Shown here one piece after another: positions 24,730 to 36,009 of a DNA stretch of 64,000 nt (position 1 is the first letter of the stretch; each line of letters starts with the position of its first letter). The notes beneath the pieces are model-generated. The model did not search any database, was not told the origin of the DNA, and saw only the letters and a program-made list of their open reading frames with translations. Source of the DNA: Aquilaria yunnanensis (Eukaryota; Streptophyta; Magnoliopsida; Malvales; Thymelaeaceae); contig CM077593.1 in assembly GCA_039654915.1 (NCBI GenBank), forward strand, positions 53,698,501-53,762,500, written 5' to 3'. The position numbers were made by a program, and so were the translations under genes.

Positions 24730-26306
24730 AGTGCGAACTATGTGTATACTTGCTAGTTGGTTTCGGCCGAGAAGGGTATTGTGTTGTGGTGTGTGTGTTG
24801 TGTGCTTGTTTGCTTGGAGGTGCTTGCTAACCGCTTGTAGTGATTGTTATCATGTATATATGTTGCTATTATCATGTGTACATGTTATTATGCTTGTGTT
24901 TTGGTGTTTTCTTGTCTTTCTTGCAGGTTAAGCAAAGCTATAAGGAGGTTAAGATTTTGGGCTTAACTAAATTAGCTCATTGGAGTTGTAATGAACCTTC
25001 CTGAGTTTATAAACTCATGCCCCTTATTGTGTATGTTTAAGGAAAAGGCTTAGAGCTTGAGTGATTGTGTGTCTTGCTTGTGGGCTAAGTTAGTGCACTT
25101 TTGTCAAGGTATGTGCCAAAACCGATTGTTTGGCTTTTGAGTACATTGTGTAAGTCTTGTGGTTATTGCTCAAACTTATGTGTTTGAGTTTTCCAGGCTT
25201 TTGTGTAGATTATGGGAGAAGTCTAGGACAATGGATGTGTGCTCATGGGCATTAGTGTTTTGGTTTGTTTTTATGACCATAAACTTGGTGATAGGACTTT
25301 TCCTACAATATTTGAACTTGTATTGTACCTTTAAGGTAGCCCTCGGGTACTACCGTTAAAGTGGGTGTGTAATGCATAACTTGTGGCCATTTTGGACAAT
25401 GAGTACTCTTGGTATGTTTCCAAGTGATTAGTACTAGTATGGAGGCCATTTTTTGTATATATAGCCTCAATTGAACGATGGACTTGTGTATACTTTATGA
25501 ATGGATGAATGACAAGTTATGCTTTGTTTATGTGTTCTTGGAGTTGTCCTTATTGAGTTAAACCTATATGTTTCTTCTTAGGCTGAATGTACATTGACAT
25601 GAAAATATGTTTTAAACATCTACAATTGTGGGCTTCTTGGTTTCCATGCATTAGAATGCCACACTTGATGAGCACACAACCTAGACACTTAAAGATAAAA
25701 AGTGTGTATGCCTTGCCTTGTATTGCAAGTAACTTTTGAAGCATTGCCTTGTGTTGCAAGTAACTTGTGGGCCTTGCCTTAAAATGAAAGTAAAGTGTAT
25801 AGTGCTACCTAGTAAGCCTCCTAGGGCACCTCCCAGGCCTTAACCTTAAGAAAATAAGACTTAAGCTACAAAGGCAAAAGTTGGCCGAACCTAAGCTTAC
25901 CCATAACACATTCAAGTGCTTGTATTAATTAACTTTTATGGTAGCTTAGTTGAAGGGCACAGTAGGTGCACTGGCTAGGGCCCATGTGACGTGTGACATG
26001 AAGGGACGTAACTGACGTAATGGACGTGACTGATCGCCACTAACTCGATGACACGTGTCACATGATGAAAAAATCATGGGCACGCCTACGGACACTAGCA
26101 GGCTTGTACCGCCTAGCCTGAAGTGACGTGACTACCCAGGCAGATAGGTACGGTTCACTAACAGAAGGCAGGAATATTAAGCATTGAAGAAATTATGGCC
26201 CCTTACCTTCGAAAAGAGGACTTTGGCTGCAAGACATGAAAAAGCTCTTTTGGCTCCGAAGGTGTGACCTCATCGAAAGAAAAAGAGGCTGGCTCTGAAC
26301 AGCGTC
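24730..26306. other. AT-rich tract without a recognisable gene
   Basis: Rich in TG and T runs at first (24780-24930), later with plain AT-rich text; short chance frames only. Near 25980-26060 there are several ACGTG/ACGTAA motifs in close succession, as is common in plant promoters and LTRs. I could not assign the tract to a family. Confidence 0.45.
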
Positions 26307-26346
26307 CTTGTCAAGGGCTCAAAACTTAGTACGAAGACTCTCAAAG
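26307..26346 (+). repeat. Left copy of a 40-bp direct duplication around the MYB segment
   Basis: Starts CTTGTCAAGGGCTCAAAACT and matches 27684-27723 with one mismatch (C/T in the AGACT-TCAAAG part). A shorter echo (AACTTAGTACGAA) follows at about 26361. Confidence 0.9.
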
Positions 26347-27683
26347 AATGTCGAGAATACAACTTAGTACGAATGTCAATATTTAAATTTAGGCAAAAGA
26401 GGTAAATTAGCCATTTATATTTGTCAAATAGATAGATCAACTATCATTGTTTGTTTATAGTTAAATATATCATTAACGTTATTTTTTGGTGAAAATAGCC
26501 CACTCCTATTATAGTTTTCGGGTGGACGATGATGTGTTAAATATAATTGACATGACAGCCGTACGTGGATGATGATAGTACATTTTTTGTCCTTACTTAG
26601 TCCCTAGACTTCTATACACTATACAAATCCCCTCCTAAACTTTTTACTTCTCATTTCCACCACCCTTTTCTTCTTTTCCCTCTATCTCCTCTCACTCTAA
26701 TCTCTCTCTTTCCCTCACTCTCTCAGACTTTGTTCAATCATTTTCTGCTTCTCTCTCCTATACAAGAGTGGCTTTTGGCATTCATTGCATTTTTTTCCCA
26801 CATAAACCCATCGATTACAGAAATAGAAGCAAATAGCACAGTCAATCTCTAGCTAGCCAGGTAGCAGAAGAAGGCAGTGATGGATGAGGCGTGATTGATG
26901 ATGTTAATTGGATTAATAAGAAATATATAATTAATCTAGTTGGCACGATTACCGAGGAGGCAAGGGAGGCAGATGATGAGATCTTACTTGTTGGGGCCAA
27001 TCTAGCGCGTTTGACGGAGGGGCGGAGGTAGTTCATCCAATGAATGCGGCAACTCTTGCCGTGACGGAGAAGGCAGAAGTACTTGGGGAGGGTTTGCCAG
27101 CGCCCCTTGCCTTCCCTGTTGATGTAATTGGCGAGCAACTCGTCCTTCTTCGACTTGCAAGGCCTTCGCTTGAAGCCGACCTTGGTGCAGTAGGGGGTTT
27201 TGGTGGGTGGTGGGGTAGGAGAAGCAGAGGCAGATGAGGATGTTGCCGGTGCTGAAGGGGCTTTGGGACACCCCCCACCAAATTTGCCAACTCTCGATTC
27301 GTCGAAGCAAGTCATGGTGAATAAGCATTGTGATTTGGGTTATGTTTGCAAATTTGGCAATTGAAGGGAAAATAACGAATAAACCATTAATGTTTTGGAC
27401 CCAGCTCAAATCAGTCATTAATGTTTTTTTCCCCAGTTGAATAAACCACTAATATTATTCAAAATAGCCAAATAAACCACTAACATTATTCAAATAAGTT
27501 AATTTACCCACTCGACTATTGGAATATTACAAAACTCCATCATTAACTTTTTTAAAATTAACAAAATAACTCCACTTGGTTTGAAACAATTTAAATAGGC
27601 TACTTTCATTATTTATAAGATTCCATAACTACCTTCCACAATTACATTTTTCTGACACAGTCTATTCATTGTCATTTCTAGCT
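26347..27683 (-). other. Inserted segment carrying a MYB gene fragment
   Basis: 1.34 kb bracketed by the 40-bp duplication. It holds the MYB relic (26941-27315), a pyrimidine-rich stretch (about 26640-26765) and AT-rich ends. Near 27373-27500 three imperfect copies of a motif of about 32 bp (AATAAACCACTAA...) occur. I found no clear terminal inverted repeats, LTRs or poly(A) tail, so the means of insertion is unknown; a Pack-type DNA transposon or filler DNA from break repair are candidates. Confidence 0.6.
26941..27315 (-). pseudogene. R2R3-MYB transcription factor fragment (MYB5-like), degenerate
   Basis: On the minus strand an Ala/Ser/Pro-rich N-terminus is followed by KTPYCTKVGFKRRP and most of the R2 MYB repeat (DELLANYINREGKGRWQTLP, then LLRHGKSCRIHWMNYLRPSVKR). 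The first R2 tryptophan is replaced (W to C in RPC), other conserved positions are changed, and the frame shifts after RARLAP, although nucleotides to about 26941 still resemble the start of R3 (DLILRLHRLLGN-type). Sequence beyond looks like the intron usual at that point in R3. R2 is not interrupted by an intron. The closest known group is MYB5, regulators of proanthocyanidin and seed-coat traits. R3 is incomplete, so this fragment could not bind DNA normally. Confidence 0.75.
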
Positions 27684-27723
27684 CTTGTCAAGGGCTCAAA
27701 ACTTAGTACGAAGACTTTCAAAG
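27684..27723 (+). repeat. Right copy of the 40-bp direct duplication
   Basis: Matches 26307-26346 with one mismatch. The sequence after it (27724 onward) should be the continuation of the sequence before 26307 if the segment between is an insertion. Confidence 0.9.
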
Positions 27724-28257
27724 CAGAGTCTTTGCGTGAAGAGCCGGTAAGAGTATGGTCTCTTGATGAAAGTACTGCCTTAGCTGCTAATGGGGAAGAC
27801 ATAACTTCTACTTGTTCGAAAGAGGCATGTGATAGCCGAACTCCGAGATCTCCTAGTCAGCTAACCTGATGCCACCTTCAATGGGAGCTTAGAGACCTTG
27901 GAAATGCCCCTGCCTTCTGGGTAGAACGGCTTACGGCCAACTAGAGATGCCTAGCTCGGAAGGTATGGATCGGATCTGGCCAGACACATGTCATGATCTA
28001 GACAAGCTGTGTCAAACGGGCTCCTTCCTCCACCCTCCTATAAATACTTGTGAGGGACCTTGGTAAGGACACGAGACTTTCTTTATTCTTTGCTCTCTGC
28101 TCTTAACAACCACTCTCACAAATACTAGCTTGGGCGTAAAGGCTCCTCCCCCAGAAACACACTCCGGGGAGCTCCTAACCCTTGTTCTTCTAATTGCTTT
28201 AGATAATCTCACATTGGAAGTCCTCTCTACGGGCCAACATGTCATTCAATGAAGATG
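27724..28257. other. Unassigned tract with an LTR-like promoter end
   Basis: No gene is visible. Near 28041 there is TATAAATA after a CT-rich stretch, followed by a transcript-like leader (TTTCTTTATTCTTTGCTC) and a tract ending GGGCCAACA near 28240. This layout resembles the end of an LTR, but no partner LTR or primer site was found. It abuts the gag remnant of a gypsy element. Confidence 0.35.
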
Positions 28258-29172
28258 CCACCGGGCATCACCTACTCCCTATAAATTGTTGGGTGAAGGA
28301 AGTGGAGAACTCCTAGAAACCTATTATGGTTCCGGGTGCCAAGGAGTTATATGACATGGTTACTGGCCCAGATAAGGTAACTTTAAAGTACTTGCAGAGG
28401 GTGGTGTTGTCGGCCCCATGCAGTGCCACACTCCTTCTGTATTTTGTAAGGTGGGCCTGAAGGTCACTATGCCCATAACATGTCTTCAAGCGTGGTACTC
28501 AAAAATCACTGCGCATTAAGGCTTCCACTATTGTGCTTATGAAGAGGGACTCTTCTCCGGTAAAGGTCTCCGGTAACCTTGACCAGACTGGTTTTTGGGA
28601 GGCCCATGTCTCCACCTTTTCCAATCTTTCCAAGATTCTCTCCATGAAGATGGTAGTTTTGTCCTGCCCCCGTTGCCTGGGAGCCTCAGGTAAAGCAGAA
28701 TGACGTCTTTTTCTTGGTGAGTGACTTCGACATTGAGGAGAGAGGGACTTATCCGGTGGGGAAGGGCTCTAGTGGTGGGATGTCCTTGGCTCTTTAGATC
28801 TAGATCTCACCACGTATCGCGTAGGATATGGAGGGTTCTCTGTTGAAGACTCCTCATGGAAGCTCATACTTGGGGAACTCTGGCGAGATGACCAGTGCCC
28901 TTTTTCTGGGTGAACCTCATGGGAGGAGGTCTTTGTCTAAGAACATGCACGTGACCATCTTTGGTCAAGTTGCTACATCATTTTGGCCACTATGGAGTAA
29001 TAGAAGTCATGCAGGAAGCCCATAGTGACCATCAAAGGACATTCGTCCCCTAGAATAGATGGCCCCAAGGGTGTTTGGTCATCTCCCAGTAGAGGCTCAG
29101 GCGTAGATTGTTGCTTCTGAATGCCCTTACGCTTGTAATGCTGAGTCTCCATAATGCCAACCTGGGAGATGT
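28258..29172 (-). pseudogene. gag remnant of a fourth gypsy (Tat-type) element
   Basis: On the minus strand this matches the N-terminal gag region of elements A and B (for example plus-strand AATTGTTGGGTGAAGGAAGT against B near 59180, and the leader frame at 29224-28973 ending MGFLHDFYYSIVAKMM). Several frame breaks are evident and the frame cannot be read through. It is more diverged from A and B than they are from each other. The remainder of its pol is absent from the window. Confidence 0.75.
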
Positions 29173-29190
29173 TTCCCATAGATGGCACCA
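29173..29190 (-). other. Primer-binding site of the fourth gypsy element
   Basis: Minus-strand TGGTGCCATCTATGGG, a degenerate form of the primer site of elements A and B, two bases inside an LTR that starts at about 29193. Confidence 0.55.
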
Positions 29191-29192
29191 AA

Positions 29193-29240
29193 TAATGCTC
29201 TAGCAGATCTTCGATGTAGGACATGTTGGACGGTCAGAAG
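29193..29240 (-). mobile_element. First part of the fourth gypsy element's 5' LTR
   Basis: 48 bp from TAATGC (TGATG in A and B) up to the copia array. The LTR resumes at 46719, where the text (AGAACTTCGCCTGAGTGG) continues the homology with the LTR of element A (AGAACGCCTGAAGG). The array therefore lies inside this LTR. Confidence 0.65.
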
Positions 29241-30657
29241 TGTTGAGTTTTGGGAGCCAAACAGGGCAGCGTAATTTAACCGAAACCCTCCAAGCTCCAA
29301 GTGAAACGGGGTAAACCGGGTGTTCGAAAATTTCATACCTAATTTTTGGTTGAGATCTCTCACTCAACTATAGAGTCGAATCACAAAACCTGAACAGTTG
29401 ACGTGTTCAGGCTCTCTACGGTATCCACACGAGCCTCTCGGAATCACCACGCTTCTACCGCATCCCGGCAGATGTGTTTCTCTTGCGCTCGCAGTGCTAG
29501 CTTGCGTCCTCCAAGGAATTGCAAGAGAAGAGTGCGGCTGTCCTTTTGGGAGGCTAGGGCAAGGAGACCTGCGAATTTCTCACTTAAAAGTTGTATTTAT
29601 AGTGAGACTCAACTTCCAGGCCTAATGGGTTTCAAAGCCCTAATCCAATTAGGATTTAATTTTGGTCTTAATAATGGCTCAACTCCTTGGCCCATTATTA
29701 ATACGAAATTAAAGTGAAACCATAACCCAAATAATTAGCCCATGCACTCTAATGATCCAAATAGCTCTATGTGTGCGACCCAATAGGCTCTTGCCATGTT
29801 GGCAATGATCATAAATCACATTTATGATCATAAGCAATGAGCGGTGTCTAGCAACACATCATTGCTACCCAAGTGATAAGATTGTCGGTGAATCGACTAA
29901 ACCTTTATGATCATCACCGATATATGACATTGTCCCTTTGTCGAAGATATCAAGACTAAGCACGAGACATGGAATGTGTCACTCTCGTATAGTCCAATCT
30001 TTGGTTTCTGGATTACCGAGTAGACCAACTTAAACTGACGACATTGATATCATATATCAACTCATCGGAGCATGGCCATGCATTTTCTAAGTCTCACTCT
30101 ATCAAGGGGCCCAAAGATATCACTCCCGTTACATAGGAGGGACAAATCCCATCTTGATCATACAAATCCCTCCGCATGATATGTGACATACCCAATGACC
30201 TCCTTCAAGTTCACTCAGTTACGAGCAACAAAGGAAAGTATCAAAGTATGTGACTCACATGTAGGGAACCTTGATGATCTTAGGTCGAAGGACTACATAT
30301 ACCCTGATCATTACGAGAATCACTTATGATACTCATATAACGATCCATGAAGTGTTCTCATGGTGGGTCGGTCCAGTACACAAGTTCTCCAACTTGAACC
30401 CATATGTAGACTACATATCTCATATTAGTCTCCACATATGCTAGTCATTATGTATTATTGCAACCCGCTCCATCATAATACTAGACTAGGGACGTTTAAG
30501 AATATCATTATTCTAGGGTTACAATTATGTTTATTACCTTACGCAGAAACAAAACAACAAACAAAATTGCTGGATTAATGCCTCAATAAAATATCATGAC
30601 TCAATGTGCAAAAATACAATCATCTCATGATTGGCCTTTTTGGGCACAACACTAACA
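29241..30657 (-). mobile_element. Array LTR L1 (original 3' LTR, minus)
   Basis: Complete family-1 LTR of 1,417 bp; on the minus strand it starts TGTTAGTG at 30657 next to the polypurine tract, and ends ...CAACA at 29241. It has private bases on its left side (for example GAGCCTCTCGGAAT near 29431) and shares right-side variants with L2 and L3 (AAGTGATAAG, 29871-29880). Confidence 0.93.
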
Positions 30658-32235
30658 ATCTCCCACTTGCACTAAAAGCCAATCATCCATGTATCTAATA
30701 CCGATGGACCTAGAATGGCTATCATGCTTCTGCTGCGTAAGGGGCTTTGTCAGTGGATCAGCAATGTTGCTGTCTGTCGAAGTCCTACATATCCTTACAT
30801 CACCCCTCTCGATGATCTCCCTGATGAGATGATAGCGTCGGAGTATGTGTTTGGATCGCTGGTGAGATCGAGGTTCCTTAGCCTGTGCGATTGCTCCATT
30901 GTTGTCACAATAGAGCTCTATCGGGTCGACAATGCTTGGAACCACTCCAAGTTCAGTGATGAACTTCTTGATCCAAACTGCCTCCTTCACAGCATCAGAG
31001 GCGGCAATGTACTCAGATTCTGTTGTAGAGTCAGCTACTGTCTCTTGCTTTGAACTCTTCCAGCTCACAGCACCACCACCAATACAAAACAGATAACCAG
31101 ATTGCGATCTAAAATCATCCTTATCGGATTGGAAGCTTGCATCGGTGTAACCCCTTACAACGAGCTGATCTTCACCTCCAAAGACCAAGAATGCATCCTT
31201 AGTCCTTCGTAAGTACTTAAGGATGTTCTTAACAACTGTCCAGTGACTTTCACCGGGGTTCGATTGGTACCTACTCGTCATGCTCAAAGCATATGAGACA
31301 TCAGGACGAGTACATATCATGGCATACATGATAGATCCAATTGCTGAGGCATATGGAATCTTACTCATGTGCTCTCTCTCCTCGGTTGTACTCGGACACT
31401 GAGATCTAGAAAGAGTGATACCATGTGACATGGGCAAGAATCCTTTCTTGGAATCTTGCATGCTAAACCTCTTTAGCACCTTGTCAATATATGTACTTTG
31501 ACTTAGGCCAAGAAGCTTTCTAGATCTATCTCTATAAATCCTGATGCCTAACACATAGGCTGCTTCACCCAAATCCTTCATGGAGAAACATTTCCCTAGC
31601 CAAGTCTTCACAGACTGTAGCTCAGGAATGTCATTCCCGATGAGTAGTATGTCATCTACATACAACACCAAGAAGACAATAGCGCTCCCACTAACCTTCT
31701 TGTAGACACAAGGTTCATCTTCATTTTTGATAAAACCAAACTATTTGATTGCATCATCAAAATGAAGATTCCAACTTCGAGAAGCTTGCTTCAGTCCATA
31801 AATGGACCTTTGCAATTTGCACACTTTATTGGCATTCCCAGGAGTGACAAAACCCTCAGGTTGTGTCATGTACACATCCTCAAGTAGCTTTCCATTTAGG
31901 AATGCAGTTTTGACATCCATTTGCCATATCTCATAATCATAGTGTGCAGCAATAGCAAACAAAATTCGGATGGATTTAAGCATAGCAACTGGTGAAAAGG
32001 TTTCATCATAGTCAATACCATGAATTTGCTTGAAACCTTTTGCGACCAATCGTCCCTTAAAGGTAATCACATTACCATCCATGTCAGTTTTCTTCTTGAA
32101 AACCCATTTGCACCCTATGGGTTTTACCCCTTCAGGTGGGACAACCAAAGTCCATACTTGGTTTTCATACATGGATTCCATCTCGGATTTCATGGCCACT
32201 AGCCACTTCTCAGAGTCAGGCCCCGACATAGCTTG
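30652..32235 (-). pseudogene. 3' half of copia pol, array unit 1
   Basis: Minus strand, from the RT start (QAMSGPDSEKW) at 32235 through RT and RNase H to the stop at 30652-30654 inside the LTR. It contains GCKWVFKKK, the YVDD motif (near 31655) and RNase H ([25 protein letters not shown]). One TAG at 31741-31743 interrupts RT at the same codon as in the full copy; the rest is open for 339 codons. Gag, protease and integrase are absent, replaced by a plus-strand LTR. One private change, Asp to Val in LVVPPEG (VDPPEG elsewhere). Confidence 0.92.
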
Positions 32236-33651
32236 TGTTAGTGTTGTGCCCAAAAAGCCAATCATGAAATGATTGTATTTTTGCACATTGAGTCATGATA
32301 TTTTATTGAGGCATTAATCCAGCAATTTTGTTTGTTGTTTTGTTTCTGCGTAACGTAATGAACATAATTGTAACCCTAGAATAATGATATTCTTAAACGT
32401 CCCTAGTCTAGTATTATTGTGGAGCGGGTTGCAATAATACATAATGACTAGCATATGTGGAGACTAATATGAGATATGTAGTCTACATATGGGTACAAGT
32501 TGGAGAACTTGTGTACTGGACCGACCCACCATGAGAACACTTCATGGATCGTTATATGAGTGTCATAAGTGATTCTCATAGTGATCATGGTATATGTAGT
32601 CCTTCGACCTAAGATCATCAAGGTTCCCTACATGTGAGTCACATACTTTGATACTTTCCTTTGTTGCTCGTAACTGGGTGAACTTGAAGGAGGTCATTGG
32701 GTATGTCACATATCATGCGGAGGGATTTGTATGATCAAGATGGGATTTGTCCCTCCTATGTAACGGGAGTGATATCATTGGAGCCCTTGATAGAGTGAGA
32801 CTTAGAAAATGCATGGCCATGCTCCGATGAGTTGATATATGATATCAATGTCGTCAGTTTAATTTGGTCTATTCGGTAATCAAGAAACCAAAGATTGGGC
32901 TATACGAGAGTGACACATTCCATGTCTCGTGCTTAGTCTTGATATCTTGGACAAAGGGACAATGGCATATATCGGTGATGATCATAAAGGTTTAGTCGAT
33001 TCACCGACAATCTTGTCACTTGGGTAGCAATGATGTGTTGCTAGACACCGCTCATTGCTTATGATCATAAATGTGATTTATGATCATTGCCAACATGGCA
33101 AGAGCCTATTGGGTCGCACACATAGAGATATCTGGATCATTAGAGTGCATGGGCTAATTCTTTGGGTTACGGTTTCACTTTAATTTCGTATTAATAATGG
33201 GCCAAGGAGTTGAGCCATTATTAAGCCCGAAATTAAATCCTAATTGGATTAGGGCTTTGAAACCCATTAGGCCTGGAAGTTGAGTCTCACTATAAATACA
33301 ACTTTTAAGTGAGAAATTCGCAGGTCTCCTTGCCCTAGCCTCCCAAAAGGACAGCCGCACTCTTCTCTGGCAATTCCTTGGAGGACGCAAGATAGGACTG
33401 CGAGCGCAAGAGAAACGCATCTGCCGGGACGTGGTGAAAGCGTGGTGATCCCGAGAGGCTCGTGTGGATACCATAGAGAGCCTGAACACGTCAACTGTTT
33501 AGGTTTTGTGATTCAACCCTACAGTTGAGTGAGAGATCTCAACCAAAAATTAGGTATGACATTTTCGAACACCCGGTTTACCCCGTTTCACTTGGATCCT
33601 GGAGGGTTTCGGTTAAATTCCGCTGCGCTGTTTGCCTCCCGAAACCCAACA
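32236..33651 (+). mobile_element. Array LTR P1 (plus strand, internal)
   Basis: Complete 1,416-bp LTR in the opposite orientation to its host. Its flanks differ (GCTTG before, TATTT after), so it has no target duplication. It joins pol (equivalent to 21731 of the full copy) to the leader (equivalent to 19257) and replaces about 2.47 kb of gag-protease-integrase. Confidence 0.93.
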
Positions 33652-34643
33652 TATTTTCCTCAAAATAATAACCCTCGATATTATTTTCGAACACCTCGAC
33701 GCTAAGGTATTCTAGTGGGCCAAGATCCATATTTGACCACAACCTGAGTCAGCTTTGGCTTTTCTCTCAAGTTACAGCTATTTAGGTAGGCAACTCCTTG
33801 CCAATTGCATCTTATGCAACTCTTGGATAGTTGGGTGAACAACACTTGTCCAAGCTCATCTCATGAACTTAAGCCCAACTCTATGCCTCTAAGTCCCTAA
33901 TCCTATTAGGATGACTTAGTTAAGTCGAACCCAAAGTTAGCAGTTTGGATATCACTATTATCCCATCGCGCCTTACCAAGATGAACATAGGTACTTTGCT
34001 TTGGCAAACCCACCTAATGTTGATCAAAGTCTTGACGAGTGCCAACATTTGGAAGACATCACATTTAATGACTTAATATATGTTTGAGGGATTTTATCTT
34101 TTGATCTCACCAATTTCTTATCTCCGATTGTTTTATACAAGCATCACATACAAATATAAAACATGCAGCTCATGCTTACAAGAAATAAACGTGACATGGT
34201 TATAGCCCAAACTATGCGATATTCTCAAGCCAATGAGAATATCATAAAAGCCTAAGAAAAGAAAAGAGTCTTCACAAGCTCCTTCTCTTCCTTTCTTGGC
34301 TGCCCTTTTGTTGTCACCTCCTTGGACATACCACCTTGGATGAGCCCATAATGCACCATTACATCAATAATAGAAACCTCGAGTTACATTCGAGGGGAGA
34401 AAGGTGAGAAGAGAATGTACAATGAGAGTGATAAGAAAAGGCACGACCCGCAGGCCGTATTTACAAGTACAACCAATCAAGGGCTATAACCATGAACCAT
34501 GCTTCAAACACCAATCAGCATATCATGTCAAATCTCATCCAACAAAGATGCATGCCAATTTTCGCGTGTTGATTAACCAGTTTTTATTTATGTGGCACTT
34601 CGCATACGGCGGTCCCGCTGGCCGGTCAGCGGGCGGTGGTTCC
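33652..34643 (-). other. Copia leader fragment, array unit 1
   Basis: Reverse complement of the leader of the full copy from about 19257 back to about 18265. It ends GGTGGTTCC and passes into the truncated LTR L2 with three shared bases (TCC). No gene. The GC-rich palindrome CCGCTG...CAGCGG lies next to the junction. Confidence 0.85.
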
Positions 34644-36009
34644 AGGGTCCAAGTGAAACGGGGTAAACCGGGTGTTCGAAAATTTCATACCTAATTTTCG
34701 GTTGAGATCTCTCACTCAACTGTAGAGTCGAATCACAAAACCTGAACAGTTGACGTGTTCAGGCTCTCTATGGTATCCACACGATCCTCTCGGGATCACC
34801 ACGCTTCTACCGTGTCCCGGCAGATGCGTTTCTCTTGCGCTCGCAGTGCTAGCTTGCGTCCTCCAAGGAATTGCAAGAGAAGAGTGCGGCTGTCCTTTTG
34901 GGAGGCTAGGGCAAGGAGACCTGCGAATTTCTCACTTAAAAGTTGTATTTATAGTGAGACTCAACTTCCAGGCCTAATGGGTTTCAAAGCCCTAATCCAA
35001 TTAGGATTTAATTTTGGGCTTAATAATGGCTCAACTCCTTGGCCCATTATTAATACGAAATTAAAGTGAAACCATAACCCAAATAATTAGCCCATGCACT
35101 CTAATGATCCAAATAGCTCTATGTGTGTGACCCAATAGGCTCTTGCCATGTTGGCAATGATCATAAATCACATTTATGATCATAAGCAATGAGCGGTGTC
35201 TAGCAACACATCATTGCTACCCAAGTGATAAGATTGTCGGTGAATCGACTAAACCTTTATGATCATCACCGATATATGCCATTGTCCCTTTGTCGAATAT
35301 ATCAAGACTAAGCACGAGACATGGAATGTGTCACTCTCGTATAGCCCAATCTTTGGTTTCTGGATTACCGAGTAGACCAACTTAAACTGACGACATTGAT
35401 ATCATATATCAACTCATCGGAGCATGGCCATGCATTTTCTAAGTCTCACTCTATCAAGGGGCCCAAAGATATCACTCCCGTTACATAGGAGGGACAAATC
35501 CCATCTTGATCATACAAATCCCTCCGCATGATATGTGACATACCCAATGACCTCCTTCAAGTTCACTCAGTTACGAGCAACAAAGGAAAGTATCAAAGTA
35601 TGTGACTCACATGTAGGGAACCTTGATGATCTTAGGTCGAAGGACTACATATACCCTGATCATTATGAGAATCACTTATGATACTCATATAACGATCCAT
35701 GAAGTGTTCTCATGGTGGGTCGGTCCAGTACACAAGTTCTCCAACTTGAACCCATATGTAGACTACATATCTCATATTAGTCTCCACATATGCTAGTCAT
35801 TATGTATTATTGCAACCCGCTCCATCATAATACTAGATTAGGGACGTTTAAGAATATCATTATTCTAGGGTTACAATTATGTTTATTACCTTACGCAGAA
35901 ACAAAACAACAAACAAAATTGCTGGATTAATGCCTCAATAAAATATCATGACTCAATGTGCAAAAATACAATCATCTCATGATTGGCCTTTTTGGGCACA
36001 ACACTAACA
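34644..36009 (-). mobile_element. Array LTR L2 (minus, truncated, chimeric)
   Basis: 1,366 bp lacking the last 51 bp of the LTR in element orientation. The left portion carries L4-type bases (GATCCTCTCGGGAT near 34784), the right portion L1-type bases (AAGTGATAAG near 35224; CTTGAACCC near 35746). The switch lies between about 34815 and 34925. Confidence 0.9.

Noticed and set aside
27724..28257. Possible LTR with TATAAATA near 28041
   Set aside because: No second copy, primer site or polypurine tract was found in the window, so it is not listed as an element.
31741..32286. 181-codon frame that starts inside the plus LTR and fuses to RT
   Set aside because: The first 17 or so codons are antisense LTR sequence joined by the rearrangement. 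There is no promoter in the right orientation directly upstream, so a chimeric protein is not supported.
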